Shown: positions 7,228 to 15,334, counted from the first letter of the stretch. The stretch is DNA of 20,619 nucleotides from Bacteroidaceae bacterium (GCA_017467745.1 JAFUKV010000045.1:1-20619); one strand, 5' to 3'. Notes: a model not told the origin generated them from the sequence alone. Program-made: numbers and translations.

Positions 7228-8130
7228 ATGAAACACAAGCAATTCTTCGTATTATTTATTTTGTCATTTTTTGTTTGCAATGTATCGTGTGCCGCCAAAT
7301 GGAGAGCCGAACATGTAATATTAATAGGACTGGACGGATGGGGTGCGTATAGCGTACCCAAAGCGGATATGCCAAATGTTAAGAAATTGATGGATGCAGG
7401 TAGCTATACGCTTGAAAACCGGAGTGTTCTGCCTTCGTCCAGTGCTGTGAACTGGGCTTCTATGTTTATGGGAGCGGGACCGGAATTACACGGATTTACC
7501 GAATGGGGGTCGCAAAAGCCGGATTTGCCGTCTCGTGAATTATCGCATTATGGAATTTTTCCTTCGATATTCGGATTGTTACGCGATGCGTATCCTTCGG
7601 CTGAAATAGGTTATGTTTACGAGTGGGACGGAATAGGTTATCTGGTAGAAAACGATGCGGTGAATTATCGCAAACATACGCCTGTAAATGCGCAAAATCC
7701 GAAAGGCTGTACCGATGCAGCAGTAAAATATATTATAGAAAAGCGTCCTAACTTTTTTGCTGTTATATACGATCAACCCGATGGCGTCGGGCATAAAGAC
7801 GGGCATGATACGGATGCCTATTATAAAAAATTGGCGGAACTGGACAGTTATGTCGGCGAGCTTATCGAAGCGGTGAAACAAGCCGGAATGTTAGATAAAA
7901 CAATATTTATAGTTACGGCCGACCATGGGGGTATCGGTAAAGGGCATGGCGGGAAAACCATGCAAGAGATGCAAACGCCGTTTATAATTTCAGGTAAGGG
8001 AATAAAGAAAGGCGTGAAAATAACGCAAAGCACTATGGTTTTCGATACGGCATCTACCATCGCCTATATTTTTAAACTTAATCAGCCCCAAGTATGGATA
8101 GGGCGTCCCATAAAACAGGCATTTAAATAA
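7228..8130 (+). CDS. Exported alkaline-phosphatase-superfamily phosphodiesterase
   Basis: A 300-aa protein of the type I phosphodiesterase/nucleotide pyrophosphatase branch of the alkaline phosphatase superfamily. The N-terminus is a signal peptide; a Cys follows it (NVSC, residue 21), but the residue at -3 is Asn, so a lipoprotein assignment is uncertain. Metal-site residues visible by family comparison: Asp36 (LIGLDGWG), likely nucleophile Ser72 with Asn75 (LPSSSAVNW), Asp185 and His189 (DQPDGVGHKDG), Asp232 and His233 (TADHGG), and His240 (GHGG). All the expected two-zinc ligands are present, so it should be active. The substrate (phosphodiester, pyrophosphate or a sulfate/phosphonate ester) cannot be told from sequence. 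The protein is shorter than typical sulfatases. It has its own promoter box, so it is a neighbour rather than a proven operon member of the glycan genes. Confidence 0.88.
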   Translation: MKHKQFFVLFILSFFVCNVSCAAKWRAEHVILIGLDGWGAYSVPKADMPNVKKLMDAGSYTLENRSVLPSSSAVNWASMFMGAGPELHGFTEWGSQKPDLPSRELSHYGIFPSIFGLLRDAYPSAEIGYVYEWDGIGYLVENDAVNYRKHTPVNAQNPKGCTDAAVKYIIEKRPNFFAVIYDQPDGVGHKDGHDTDAYYKKLAELDSYVGELIEAVKQAGMLDKTIFIVTADHGGIGKGHGGKTMQEMQTPFIISGKGIKKGVKITQSTMVFDTASTIAYIFKLNQPQVWIGRPIKQAFK

Positions 8131-8270
8131 TGTTTTTATACTTTTTGCACAAGGAGGGTAAAAGCCCAAAGTTGTTTTATAGCCTGTTTTTTTAGTTTAG
8201 AATTTTAGGATAAGGAAATAGAAAGTTTAGAAGTGGTACTTCATCGTGTACGAAAAAGAGCATAGCAGGT

Positions 8271-8747
8271 ATGGAAATTTTTATTATAGTAATGGGGTTT
8301 CTACTTATACTTGCCGGGTTTGTAGGTTGCGTATTGCCTATGTTACCCGGCCCGCCGCTCGCTTATATAGGGATGTTGGTTTTACAAATTTCCTACCGAA
8401 TTCAGTTTTCTGTAACCACATTGGTTGTAGCGTTGATTTTAGTTGTTATTTCTCAAATAATAGACTACGTTGCTCCGATTATCGGAACTAAGTATTGCGG
8501 TGGAGGTAGGTGGGGTAAACGCGGATGTTTTATCGGAACGGTTTTCGGTATTTTTATTTTTCCGCCATGGGGATTTATATTCGGACCGTTGGCGGGTGCG
8601 ATTATCGGAGAACTGTTGTATGGAAAAATCTTAGATGATGCGGTGAAAGCTGGTTTCGGCGCATTCATAGGATTTTTTTCGGGCTTGATAATCAAATTGC
8701 TTATTTGCGGATTCTTGTTATGTAAGTCGGTAGTGGCTCTTCTTTAA
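8271..8747 (+). CDS. DUF456 family integral membrane protein
   Basis: A 158-aa, very hydrophobic protein made almost wholly of membrane segments. It opens with a helix (residues 1-24), then the family-typical GCVLPMLPGPPLAYIG stretch, followed by further helices around 45-70, 85-110 and 120-155. The segment GFIFGPLAGAIIGELLYG and the later glycine-rich GFGAFIGFFSGLIIK are typical of DUF456. Function is not known for the family. A longer frame in another phase overlaps the start but has no conserved content. The ATG at 8271 places the first helix at the N-terminus. The next gene begins 17 bp after the stop, so the two are probably cotranscribed. The 140 bp upstream contain no clear promoter box or terminator. 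Confidence 0.85.
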   Translation: MEIFIIVMGFLLILAGFVGCVLPMLPGPPLAYIGMLVLQISYRIQFSVTTLVVALILVVISQIIDYVAPIIGTKYCGGGRWGKRGCFIGTVFGIFIFPPWGFIFGPLAGAIIGELLYGKILDDAVKAGFGAFIGFFSGLIIKLLICGFLLCKSVVALL

Positions 8748-8764
8748 TGTTAAATGTAGTGTAG

Positions 8765-9637
8765 ATGAAAAGTGTAAAGTTTTTTTATGCGATTTTATTG
8801 TTCTTATCGGTTTCTTTGTCAGCTCAGGCCGTAAAGCGATTTACCTTATGGCAATTGCCGTCTCAGATAAATACGATAGGTAATTCGTATGTGTTTCGTA
8901 CAGATAAAGGCCGGATAGTGGTGATGGATGGAGGGGTGAGAGAGGAGGCCTCTTATTTACGCGGATTTTTAGCGGCTTTGGGTAATGAGGTGGAAGCGTG
9001 GATTGTTACACATCCGCATTTCGATCATGTCGGGGCATTGACGGAAATATTGAATAATCCGGCAGGCATAAATATCAAAAGAATATATCATTCACCGTTT
9101 TCACATGAATTTTGTAATACCGAGACCGAGTATGCGGCAGAGGCTTTGGCGTATTACGAAGCGATTGAAAAGTCGGGTGTTGAAACGGTCGATTTATTTA
9201 AATCCGGTTTAATAGTTTCGGTAGATTGTTTGAAATTTAAAATATTGAGCGTTACGGATGAGAAGTTAACGCATAATCCTTACAACAATTCCAGCATGGT
9301 TGTAAGAGTGTGGGATAAGTATAAATCTTTTCTCTTTTTAGGGGATCTTGGAGCAGAAGGCGGTGACAAGTTGTTAGCGAATGTTTCGCGTAAAGATTTG
9401 GATTGCGATTATTTGCAAGTGGCTCATCATGGGCAAAGAGGCGTACGAGAGTCATTTTATAAAACGATAAAATTTTCCGCTTGTTTATGGCCTACACCAT
9501 CGTGGGTATATAATAATGATATAGGCGGAGGTTTCAATACTCATACGCTCGAAACTGTTTATACCCGGAAATGGATGGATGAGATAGGTATTAAAACACA
9601 CTATAAAAGTTTTGATGGGTTAACGAAGATAGAATAA
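8765..9637 (+). CDS. Exported metallo-beta-lactamase-fold hydrolase (ComEC-like)
   Basis: A 290-aa protein with a signal peptide (residues 1-22, ending SLSAQA), so it is exported. The metal-binding motif HPHFDH supplies His83, His85, Asp87 and His88. Asp194 (FLFLGDLG) and His221/His222 (AHHGQRG) complete a two-metal site. The NNSSMVVRV segment before FLFLGD resembles the detached C-terminal MBL domain of ComEC-type proteins. Such domains hydrolyse phosphoester bonds, sometimes DNA, but related proteins act on other substrates, so no specific substrate is claimed. It lacks the ComEC membrane channel, and no competence gene is nearby. It follows the DUF456 gene by 17 bp and ends at a strong hairpin. 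Confidence 0.85.
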   Translation: MKSVKFFYAILLFLSVSLSAQAVKRFTLWQLPSQINTIGNSYVFRTDKGRIVVMDGGVREEASYLRGFLAALGNEVEAWIVTHPHFDHVGALTEILNNPAGINIKRIYHSPFSHEFCNTETEYAAEALAYYEAIEKSGVETVDLFKSGLIVSVDCLKFKILSVTDEKLTHNPYNNSSMVVRVWDKYKSFLFLGDLGAEGGDKLLANVSRKDLDCDYLQVAHHGQRGVRESFYKTIKFSACLWPTPSWVYNNDIGGGFNTHTLETVYTRKWMDEIGIKTHYKSFDGLTKIE

Positions 9638-9644
9638 AACAATT

Positions 9645-9672
9645 CCCCCGAAACAGATTTCTGTTTCGGGGG
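9645..9672. terminator. Hairpin terminator between convergent genes
   Basis: CCCCCGAAACAGA (9645-9657) and TCTGTTTCGGGGG (9660-9672) form a perfect 13-bp stem with a very tight apex. The minus-strand side is followed by a T-rich run (AATTGTTTTATTC), so it is a good terminator for the META-domain gene. The plus-strand side has only a weak T tract. Confidence 0.8.
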
Positions 9673-9711
9673 ATATACTTAAAAAGTATCAAGAAATAAA
9701 AGCGAAATCTA

Positions 9712-10167
9712 TTATTTTTCCGAACGTTTTTTCAGTATGATTAATGTTTTTCCGGAAGCGTCTCCTAATTCAACTTCACCTTTCTGATTAGCTTTAATAG
9801 TTTTTACTTCGTTTAGCGCATTTAAGAACGGTTGCTCATAAGAATCGTCCATACAAGCCATCCGTGTACAGCCTATTGCACCGAAGTTGATAGTTCCCTT
9901 GTCTAAATCTTGGGGATTGAATTCTCCGAACATTCTGTTGCAACCGGTAAATCCGAACATCCGCTTTTCTGCCGAAGAAAATCCCATATATGGAGTATTT
10001 TCTCCCGGAACAATAGATTTGTTTCCGATTTTTATTACGTTCCATTCTCCGTTTAGTAAAGCGGATGTCAATTGTTTTTTAGAAGTTTGCGCTTCTTTTT
10101 TCGCTCCGCAAGAAGAAAGTAGTAGACAGAAACAAAATGTTGATAATAGGTAAGTTATAAGTTTCAT
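9712..10167 (-). CDS. META-domain lipoprotein (HslJ-like)
   Basis: A 151-aa protein with a lipoprotein signal peptide and lipobox LSSC at Cys20, so it is predicted to be membrane-anchored on the outer side of the inner membrane or in the outer membrane. The META domain covers about residues 35-148. Typical elements are GEWNVIKIG, the FTGCNRMFGEF block and CTRMACMDDSYEQPFLNAL near the end of the domain. In Proteobacteria the related HslJ is associated with heat and novobiocin tolerance; the role in Bacteroidota is not defined. The META block cysteines (in GCNRM and in GCTRMAC) are retained. It is downstream of the nitrilase-type gene's stretch on the same strand but 118 bp away from the next start, with no promoter I can call in that gap. 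Confidence 0.88.
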   Translation of the reverse strand: MKLITYLLSTFCFCLLLSSCGAKKEAQTSKKQLTSALLNGEWNVIKIGNKSIVPGENTPYMGFSSAEKRMFGFTGCNRMFGEFNPQDLDKGTINFGAIGCTRMACMDDSYEQPFLNALNEVKTIKANQKGEVELGDASGKTLIILKKRSEK

Positions 10168-10285
10168 AATTTTATGGTTTTAAGTTATTATTCTTTTGTT
10201 TTGAAAATTAGACGTGTAGATTCTTTGAAATGCTGCATTTGTTTTAAAGAAAAAATTTGAGAATATCTATCTCCGTTTGTTTAAA

Positions 10286-11074
10286 TTAAAGAGATATGGA
10301 AAACGAGTCAGCGTCTTGCCATGCCGGAAATTTAGTTCTAAAATTTTGTAACTCTCTCAAATTAAGGGTAGCCGTACAAATGTCTTCTTTAAAATCTTTC
10401 GTAGTAGCCAGTACCTTTCCTTTGGCATCTAAAATCTGAGAATTTCCGGCATATTCAAAAATGTTATCTTTATGTATACCTCCTATGCGATTGGCTCCGC
10501 ATACGTAGGCCATGTTTTCAATAGCGCGCGCCGCTAAAAGCGTTTTCCAGACGTGTGCTCGCGATGCAGGCCAATTGGCCGTGTATATCAGTAAGTCATA
10601 GTTATTGTTTACATTTCGAGCCCATACGGGGAAACGTAAGTCGTAACAAATCAGCAAACGGATATTCCATTCTTTATAAGGAATAATCAGCGATTTGTTC
10701 CCCGACGAAAAACTTTTTCCCTCGTCGCCGATACGGAATAGATGGTGCTTGTCGTAGAAAAACTCGCCTTTTTCGGGTGTAATAAAAAATCCTCGATTAT
10801 AGAAACTGTTGTTCTCTTCGGCAATAAAACTTCCGGATATTGCCATTTTGAACTCCGAAGCCCATTGATGGAGGAGTTGTACTGTTTCTCCCGATGTAGG
10901 TTCTGCCAATTGCCGACTATTCATGCTGAAACCGGTTGTAAACATTTCTGGTAATACGGCAATGTCGGTTTTTCCGGAGAGGCTTTCTATTAGTTTTTCT
11001 GCCCGTTGTAAATTCTTCGCTTTGTTCTCCCACTCAATATTGAATTGCAGGGCGGAGATGCGTAGTTCATTCAT
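10286..11074 (-). CDS. Nitrilase-superfamily omega-amidase (YafV/Nit2-like)
   Basis: A 262-aa cytoplasmic carbon-nitrogen hydrolase. The catalytic triad is visible: Glu43 (LPEMFTTGF), Lys109 (YDKHHLF) and Cys143 (LICYDLRFPVW). The LPEMFTTGF and RFPVWARN blocks and the total length fit the YafV-type omega-amidase group, which hydrolyses the amide of alpha-ketoglutaramate and alpha-ketosuccinamate and so cleans up transamination by-products of glutamine and methionine salvage. No signal peptide. The gene starts 73 bp downstream of the acyltransferase gene, from which it is separated by a hairpin, so it probably has its own promoter, though no TAnnTTTG box is evident. A general nitrilase/cyanide hydratase role is less likely given the conserved blocks. 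Confidence 0.9.
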   Translation of the reverse strand: MNELRISALQFNIEWENKAKNLQRAEKLIESLSGKTDIAVLPEMFTTGFSMNSRQLAEPTSGETVQLLHQWASEFKMAISGSFIAEENNSFYNRGFFITPEKGEFFYDKHHLFRIGDEGKSFSSGNKSLIIPYKEWNIRLLICYDLRFPVWARNVNNNYDLLIYTANWPASRAHVWKTLLAARAIENMAYVCGANRIGGIHKDNIFEYAGNSQILDAKGKVLATTKDFKEDICTATLNLRELQNFRTKFPAWQDADSFSISL

Positions 11075-11097
11075 AAACGTCTGTTTAATTATATAAC

Positions 11098-11140
11098 AAA
11101 TAAAGCGGAAAATGTTTGTTTTTCATCTCCCGCTTTATTT
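11098..11140 (-). terminator. Likely terminator of the acyltransferase unit
   Basis: AAATAAAGCGG (11098-11108) and CCGCTTTATTT (11130-11140) form an 11-bp stem with a 21-nt loop. On the minus strand the stem is followed by a U-rich stretch (TTTGTTATATAATTAAA). It sits just after the stop of the acyltransferase gene. Confidence 0.65.
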
Positions 11141-11147
11141 AATATTT

Positions 11148-11693
11148 TTATTCTATCGCGAAACGTTCCGGAAATCTTCCGTTTTTGTTTCGATAAAATT
11201 CTTTGATTTTTTTCAGATCGGTCTGTTCATCTCCGGTAGGATAGAAAATTTCAGTAAGGCCTATTTCCTTTTTTTTATAATCAAGATAGGCCAAGACGAT
11301 AGGAACTTCTGCTTTCAAAGCAATGTAGTAAAATCCCATTTTCCAGTTCGGGTTTCTTTTCCGTGTGGCTTCGGGTGTTATTGCAACGCTGAACCGTTTG
11401 CGTATTTTAAATTGCTGGGCGATTTGATCAACCAAATCGGTTTTTCTGTCTCTATCTACGGGAACTCCTCCCATAGACTTAAATATTACATTGAAAGGGA
11501 AAAAGAACCAGTCTTTCTTTATCAAAAAACCGGCAAATCTGCCGAGAGAAAGGTAGGCCAGTTTCCCTAATATAAAATCCCAGTTGCTGGTGTGCGGAGC
11601 AACGCAAATAACACACTTTTCCAAATCGGGGATGGTACATATAACCTTCCATCCGGCAATATGGAGAATAAACCGGCTGATCGCTTTTTTCAT
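11148..11693 (-). CDS. Small 1-acylglycerol-3-phosphate acyltransferase-like protein
   Basis: A 181-aa protein of the PlsC-type acyltransferase family. The catalytic HX4D motif is H34-TSNW-D39 (VAPHTSNWDF). Other seen blocks are GGVPVDRDR (about 75-83), TPEATRKRNPNWKMGFYYIA (about 106-125, the variant of the EGTR motif), and a terminal PIVLAYLD strand. Family role: transfer of an acyl chain to a glycerophospholipid or related lipid at the inner face of the membrane. The short N-terminus has a hydrophobic segment (residues 5-20). It is among the shorter members of the family, and the exact acceptor is unknown; it could act on ornithine lipid or another amino lipid rather than on lysophosphatidic acid. 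The gene for a 97-aa protein lies 21 bp upstream, so they probably share a transcript. Confidence 0.85.
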   Translation of the reverse strand: MKKAISRFILHIAGWKVICTIPDLEKCVICVAPHTSNWDFILGKLAYLSLGRFAGFLIKKDWFFFPFNVIFKSMGGVPVDRDRKTDLVDQIAQQFKIRKRFSVAITPEATRKRNPNWKMGFYYIALKAEVPIVLAYLDYKKKEIGLTEIFYPTGDEQTDLKKIKEFYRNKNGRFPERFAIE

Positions 11694-11714
11694 ATTTCCG
11701 AATTAAGATCGATC

Positions 11715-12008
11715 TTATTTAGACGTATTTCTCAATTGTTCTATTTCGTCTATGATTTCCCCGATGGTTTTATCCAGATCGGCGATTAAACTATCGTAAT
11801 ATTTTTTTACTAATTTCGGATTGTCTTTGCCGTCGGTGTGATTGATACGGCTGGCAAAGTCTTTTTGTGTGTTTACTATTTTATTCAATAAAGCATCCGC
11901 TTTCTCAGAGTCTATATCTTTTTCATAGAATTTGATGAAAAGACATTCCGAATATAATTCGCTTGTTATAAAATTCAGTTCTTTTTTCAGGTTTCGTTTA
12001 TTCGCCAT
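11715..12008 (-). CDS. Small conserved-looking protein of unknown function
   Basis: A 97-aa hydrophilic, mostly helical protein with no signal peptide or membrane segment. It begins MANKRNLKKELNFITSELYS and ends in a charged, possibly coiled-coil stretch (DLDKTIGEIIDEIEQLRN). I do not know a function; proteins of this size and pattern occur in other Bacteroidales as hypothetical genes, which is my recollection and not checked. It is the first gene of a two-gene unit with the acyltransferase, with 21 bp between the two, so it may be functionally tied to lipid synthesis, though the link is only positional. Confidence 0.75.
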   Translation of the reverse strand: MANKRNLKKELNFITSELYSECLFIKFYEKDIDSEKADALLNKIVNTQKDFASRINHTDGKDNPKLVKKYYDSLIADLDKTIGEIIDEIEQLRNTSK

Positions 12009-12050
12009 AATTTTAGATATTATAAATATAAAAAATAAGTTCTACTACAA

Positions 12051-12058
12051 CAAAAGTA
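12051..12058 (-). promoter_or_regulatory. Predicted -7 promoter box for the 97-aa protein/acyltransferase unit
   Basis: On the minus strand TACTTTTG (complement of 12051-12058) fits TAnnTTTG, about 43 bp upstream of the ATG. No good -33 TTTG lies at the expected distance. The 215-bp gap to ettA holds divergent promoters and no gene. Confidence 0.45.
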
Positions 12059-12163
12059 CAGCTTTTCATTGAGAAAATAATGTTTATGTCAAGTTAATTT
12101 CTTAGAAGAAAGATTTGGGGAAGGAAGTTTCTTGATATATACAACAATACGGAAGAGTTTTAT

Positions 12164-12171
12164 TATATTTG
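12164..12171 (+). promoter_or_regulatory. Predicted -7 promoter box of ettA
   Basis: TATATTTG at 12164-12171 fits TAnnTTTG and lies 52 bp upstream of the ettA ATG. The -33 region is not recognisable. It is the only such box in the gap on this strand. Confidence 0.5.
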
Positions 12172-12223
12172 TACTCTTTCAACCAATAAATAATAATTTT
12201 AAGACATAGATTTTGATTTTTAT

Positions 12224-13912
12224 ATGGCAGACGACAAAAAGGTAATTTTTTCTATGGTAGGAGTCAGTAAAATCTATCCTCCGCAGAAACAGGTATTAAA
12301 GAATATCTATTTATCGTTTTTTTACGGTGCGAAAATCGGTATTATCGGATTGAATGGTTCAGGTAAATCTACATTGTTGAAAATCATTGCCGGATTAGAT
12401 AAATCGTATCAGGGTGAAGTGGTTTTTTCTTCCGGTTATTCGGTAGGCTATTTAGAACAGGAGCCGCATTTGGACGATGAGAAAACGGTAAAAGAGGTTG
12501 TTCAGGAAGGGGTTCAAGAAGTTCTTGACATATTGGCCGAATATGAAGAAGTCAATTTGAAATTCGGCGATTCCGATGTACTTGAAGACCCGGATAAGAT
12601 GGATGCCTTGATTGCCCGGCAAGCGGAGTTGCAAGATAAGATAGACGCTACCGACGCATGGAATATTGATACGAAATTAGAACGTGCGATGGACGCTTTA
12701 CGTTGTCCGCCCGAAGACCAAAAGGTGAAATATCTTTCCGGTGGCGAGCGCCGTAGAGTAGCTCTTTGCCGTTTATTGTTGCAACAACCCGATATTTTGT
12801 TACTTGACGAGCCTACGAATCATTTGGATGCAGAGTCTATCGATTGGTTAGAACAACATTTGCAGCAATATGCCGGTACGGTTATAGCCATCACGCACGA
12901 CCGTTATTTCCTTGACCATGTGGCCGGATGGATTCTCGAACTTGACCGTGGCGAAGGTATTCCTTGGAAAGGAAACTACTCTTCTTGGTTGGAGCAGAAG
13001 ACTAAACGTATGGAGTTGGAAGAGAAACAGGCCAGTAAACGGCGTAAAACGCTCGAACGCGAGTTGGAGTGGGTACGTATGGCGCCTTCCGCTCGTCATG
13101 CCAAAGGTAAAGCCCGTTTAAATTCGTATGATAAATTGCTGAATGAAGACCAAAAAGAACGGGAAGAAAAGTTGGAAATATTCATCCCCAACGGTCCCCG
13201 TTTGGGAAACAAAGTAATAGAGGCCGTGCAGGTATCTAAGGCGTACGGTGATAAATTATTGTTCGATAATCTTAACTTCATGTTGCCGCCTAACGGTATT
13301 GTCGGAGTTATAGGCCCTAACGGGGCGGGAAAGACAACTCTATTTAAACTGATTATGGGGTTGGAACAGAGCGATAAAGGCCTTTTTGAGGTAGGCGAAA
13401 CGGTGAAAACGGCATACGTAGACCAATCGCATAAAGACATAGATCCGAAAAAAAGCGTATATCAGGTCGTTTCCGGCGGGCAGGAAACTATTCGTATGGG
13501 AGGAAAAGAGGTGAATGCTCGGGCTTATTTGTCGCGTTTTAATTTTACCGGATCTGATCAGGAAAAATTATGCGGCGTCCTTACCGGTGGAGAGCGAAAT
13601 CGTTTGCATTTGGCTATGGCGTTGAAAGAAGAAGGTAATGTATTGTTGCTGGATGAACCTACCAACGACATTGATGTAAATACGTTACGGGCACTGGAAG
13701 AAGGGCTGGAAAATTTTGCAGGATGCGCAGTGGTTATTTCGCACGATCGTTGGTTCTTAGACCGTATCTGTACTCATATTTTGGCGTTCGAAGGTAATTC
13801 GGAAGTATTTTATTTTGAGGGGTCGTATTCCGAGTATGAAGAGAATAAACGTAAGCGTATGGGAAACGTAGAACCCAAACGTGTTCGTTATCGCAAATTA
13901 ATGGAAAACTAA
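12224..13912 (+). CDS. ettA: Energy-dependent translational throttle protein, ABC-F ATPase
   Basis: A 562-aa soluble ABC-F protein with two ATPase domains and no membrane segments. Domain 1: Walker A GLNGSGKST (42-50), signature LSGGERRRV, Walker B with Asp195-Glu196 in DEPTNHLD. The inter-domain linker carries ARHAKGKARLNSYDKLL, which is the EttA-type P-site tRNA-interaction region, followed by IPNGPRLGNKV. Domain 2: Walker A GPNGAGKTT, signature LTGGERNR, Walker B Asp477-Glu478 in DEPTNDID. The linker motif and length identify EttA rather than the resistance-type ABC-F proteins. Family role: binds the ribosomal E site and couples the ATP/ADP ratio to entry into elongation. It is a single-gene unit with its own promoter box and terminator. 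Confidence 0.96.
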   Translation: MADDKKVIFSMVGVSKIYPPQKQVLKNIYLSFFYGAKIGIIGLNGSGKSTLLKIIAGLDKSYQGEVVFSSGYSVGYLEQEPHLDDEKTVKEVVQEGVQEVLDILAEYEEVNLKFGDSDVLEDPDKMDALIARQAELQDKIDATDAWNIDTKLERAMDALRCPPEDQKVKYLSGGERRRVALCRLLLQQPDILLLDEPTNHLDAESIDWLEQHLQQYAGTVIAITHDRYFLDHVAGWILELDRGEGIPWKGNYSSWLEQKTKRMELEEKQASKRRKTLERELEWVRMAPSARHAKGKARLNSYDKLLNEDQKEREEKLEIFIPNGPRLGNKVIEAVQVSKAYGDKLLFDNLNFMLPPNGIVGVIGPNGAGKTTLFKLIMGLEQSDKGLFEVGETVKTAYVDQSHKDIDPKKSVYQVVSGGQETIRMGGKEVNARAYLSRFNFTGSDQEKLCGVLTGGERNRLHLAMALKEEGNVLLLDEPTNDIDVNTLRALEEGLENFAGCAVVISHDRWFLDRICTHILAFEGNSEVFYFEGSYSEYEENKRKRMGNVEPKRVRYRKLMEN

Positions 13913-13947
13913 ATTAATTCAAATTTCCTCAAATAGTATGGGGGACG

Positions 13948-13978
13948 AAAAAGCGAACCGAAACTCGGTTCGCTTTTT
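13948..13978. terminator. Symmetric intrinsic terminator after ettA
   Basis: AAAAAGCGAACCG (13948-13960) and CGGTTCGCTTTTT (13966-13978) form a 13-bp stem with a 5-nt loop. An A run on one side and a T run on the other make it usable in both directions, for ettA and for the convergent integrase gene. Confidence 0.9.
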
Positions 13979-14004
13979 TATTTCGCACTATTTGCTCTTG
14001 ATAA

Positions 14005-15207
14005 TTATATAGAGTTTATTATTAAATTATTGGCTTTATCTATCTCTATTGTATCTAAGGCTGCTAAATAAATTTTAGTTGTTTTTTCAGAGTCGTGCCC
14101 CATGCTTTCGCTAATTACCGACAAAGGTATCTTTTTGCTTTTGGCTATGCTTGCCCATGTATGCCGGGCTACGTACATGGTTAACGGAATGGATAAACCT
14201 GATTTTTCTCCTATGATTTTTAATTTGTTGTTGATAAAGTGTCTTTTGTTAATGTATTGTTCTCTTTCATTTTTTCCTGTATATTTAATGATGGGAAACA
14301 AGTAAGGAGAATCTTTGACATTGTATTTATCTACAATATCTTGCATACATTTTTCCCATTTTATGAAAAGTTGTTGTTGCGTTTTTCTTCGTCGATAAGA
14401 CAAGACACCCATATTTAGATCTTTCTTTTTCAAATAAGCGATATCGACGAAGGACATGCCTCGTGTATAGAAACTGAATAAAAATAAATCTTTTTCGAAG
14501 TTTAATGAATGACGTTTCGATAAATAAATATCTTTAAAATTTTTGATATCTTTAAGTGATATGGCGCGTTTTACGGTTTTGTCTATTCCGGTATAGACGT
14601 GTTTGAAAGGATATTTTTGTTCAGTGATTTTTTTCTCTACGGCTCTGTTGTACACTGCTCTGAGAATACGCATATAGAAAGAGATGCTGTTCATCGATAT
14701 GTTGTTGTGTTTTAAATAGCACTCGTACGACATTATTAGGTCGGAATCGAATAGTTCGAAAGTTACGTCGCTGTTTTGGCGAAATCGTTTGAAACTGTTT
14801 AGTGTAGTCGTATATGTTTCGTATGTACCATATCTTCCCAATAGTTGTAACTGATTTATAGTTTTTTGCATAAACTTGAAAAAACTATTTTCGTTTTTCC
14901 GTTGCCGGAATATTGATATAATATCATCTGCCGAATAGTTTGCCCTTTTGTAATTCAGTTCGCAGATAATGAGCCAAAATCCGTTCATATCTGTTGTGAT
15001 ACGTTTTTTGATTGCGGAAAGATAATCGAACCTTGCACTATTGTCAGCTATGACTATTGAAGATGTCTGATTGTTCCATTCGTTGGGATAAATCTGATAA
15101 TTTGTTCTATACTGACGAATTATGCGGTTCTGGATAATCTGGTAATATATTGTTCCCTGTTTGTCATTTTTTATAGAAGCGCGGAACTTGATTTTAATTG
15201 AAGCCAT
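14005..15207 (-). CDS. Tyrosine recombinase / site-specific integrase, Bacteroides type
   Basis: A 400-aa tyrosine recombinase. N-terminal arm-binding region (about 1-95), SAM-like core-binding domain (about 105-210), C-terminal catalytic domain (about 215-390). Catalytic residues by family comparison: Arg249 (FYTRGMSFVDIAYL), Lys275 (YRRRKTQQQL), Arg348 in VARHTWAS, His371 (ESMGHDSEKTT) and the nucleophile Tyr380 (KIYL). The first His of the usual HxxR motif is Tyr345 here, a common variant in Bacteroides integrases. The gene is more A/T-rich than ettA and ilvD beside it, which suggests transfer. No mobilisation, toxin or phage gene is next to it, so it is either an orphan left by an element or a stand-alone recombinase acting on nearby sites, as invertases of phase-variable promoters do. 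Confidence 0.88.
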   Translation of the reverse strand: MASIKIKFRASIKNDKQGTIYYQIIQNRIIRQYRTNYQIYPNEWNNQTSSIVIADNSARFDYLSAIKKRITTDMNGFWLIICELNYKRANYSADDIISIFRQRKNENSFFKFMQKTINQLQLLGRYGTYETYTTTLNSFKRFRQNSDVTFELFDSDLIMSYECYLKHNNISMNSISFYMRILRAVYNRAVEKKITEQKYPFKHVYTGIDKTVKRAISLKDIKNFKDIYLSKRHSLNFEKDLFLFSFYTRGMSFVDIAYLKKKDLNMGVLSYRRRKTQQQLFIKWEKCMQDIVDKYNVKDSPYLFPIIKYTGKNEREQYINKRHFINNKLKIIGEKSGLSIPLTMYVARHTWASIAKSKKIPLSVISESMGHDSEKTTKIYLAALDTIEIDKANNLIINSI

Positions 15208-15321
15208 TTTTTGTACTGTTTATTATTTGAAAAAATTGTGTAACCGGTTTTGAGAATAATGCTTGTCATAAAAAAGGAGTTTTTCTGATAATAGAAAATA
15301 AGTGGATACGATTTGTTGTTT

Positions 15322-15334
15322 GTTATCGGATAAC
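15322..15334. repeat. Perfect dyad GTTATC-G-GATAAC upstream of the integrase
   Basis: Two 6-bp arms around one base, 115 bp upstream of the integrase start. It is a plausible recombinase or regulator site. The 15208-15622 gap has no gene; it is A/T-rich and holds this dyad and two more, listed separately. Confidence 0.4.

Noticed and set aside
8246..8491. Alternative plus-strand frame overlapping the start of the DUF456 gene
   Set aside because: It has no conserved content, while the overlapping frame from 8271 carries the full DUF456 pattern.
12098..12111. Palindrome TTTCTT-AG-AAGAAA in the gap before ettA
   Set aside because: Short, low-complexity A/T-rich arms close to a promoter region; too likely by chance to call an operator.
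14005..15207. Full mobile element or prophage at the recombinase
   Set aside because: Only the recombinase is present; ettA with its terminator and the ilv promoter flank it directly, with no mobilisation, replication or phage genes and no clear att repeats.
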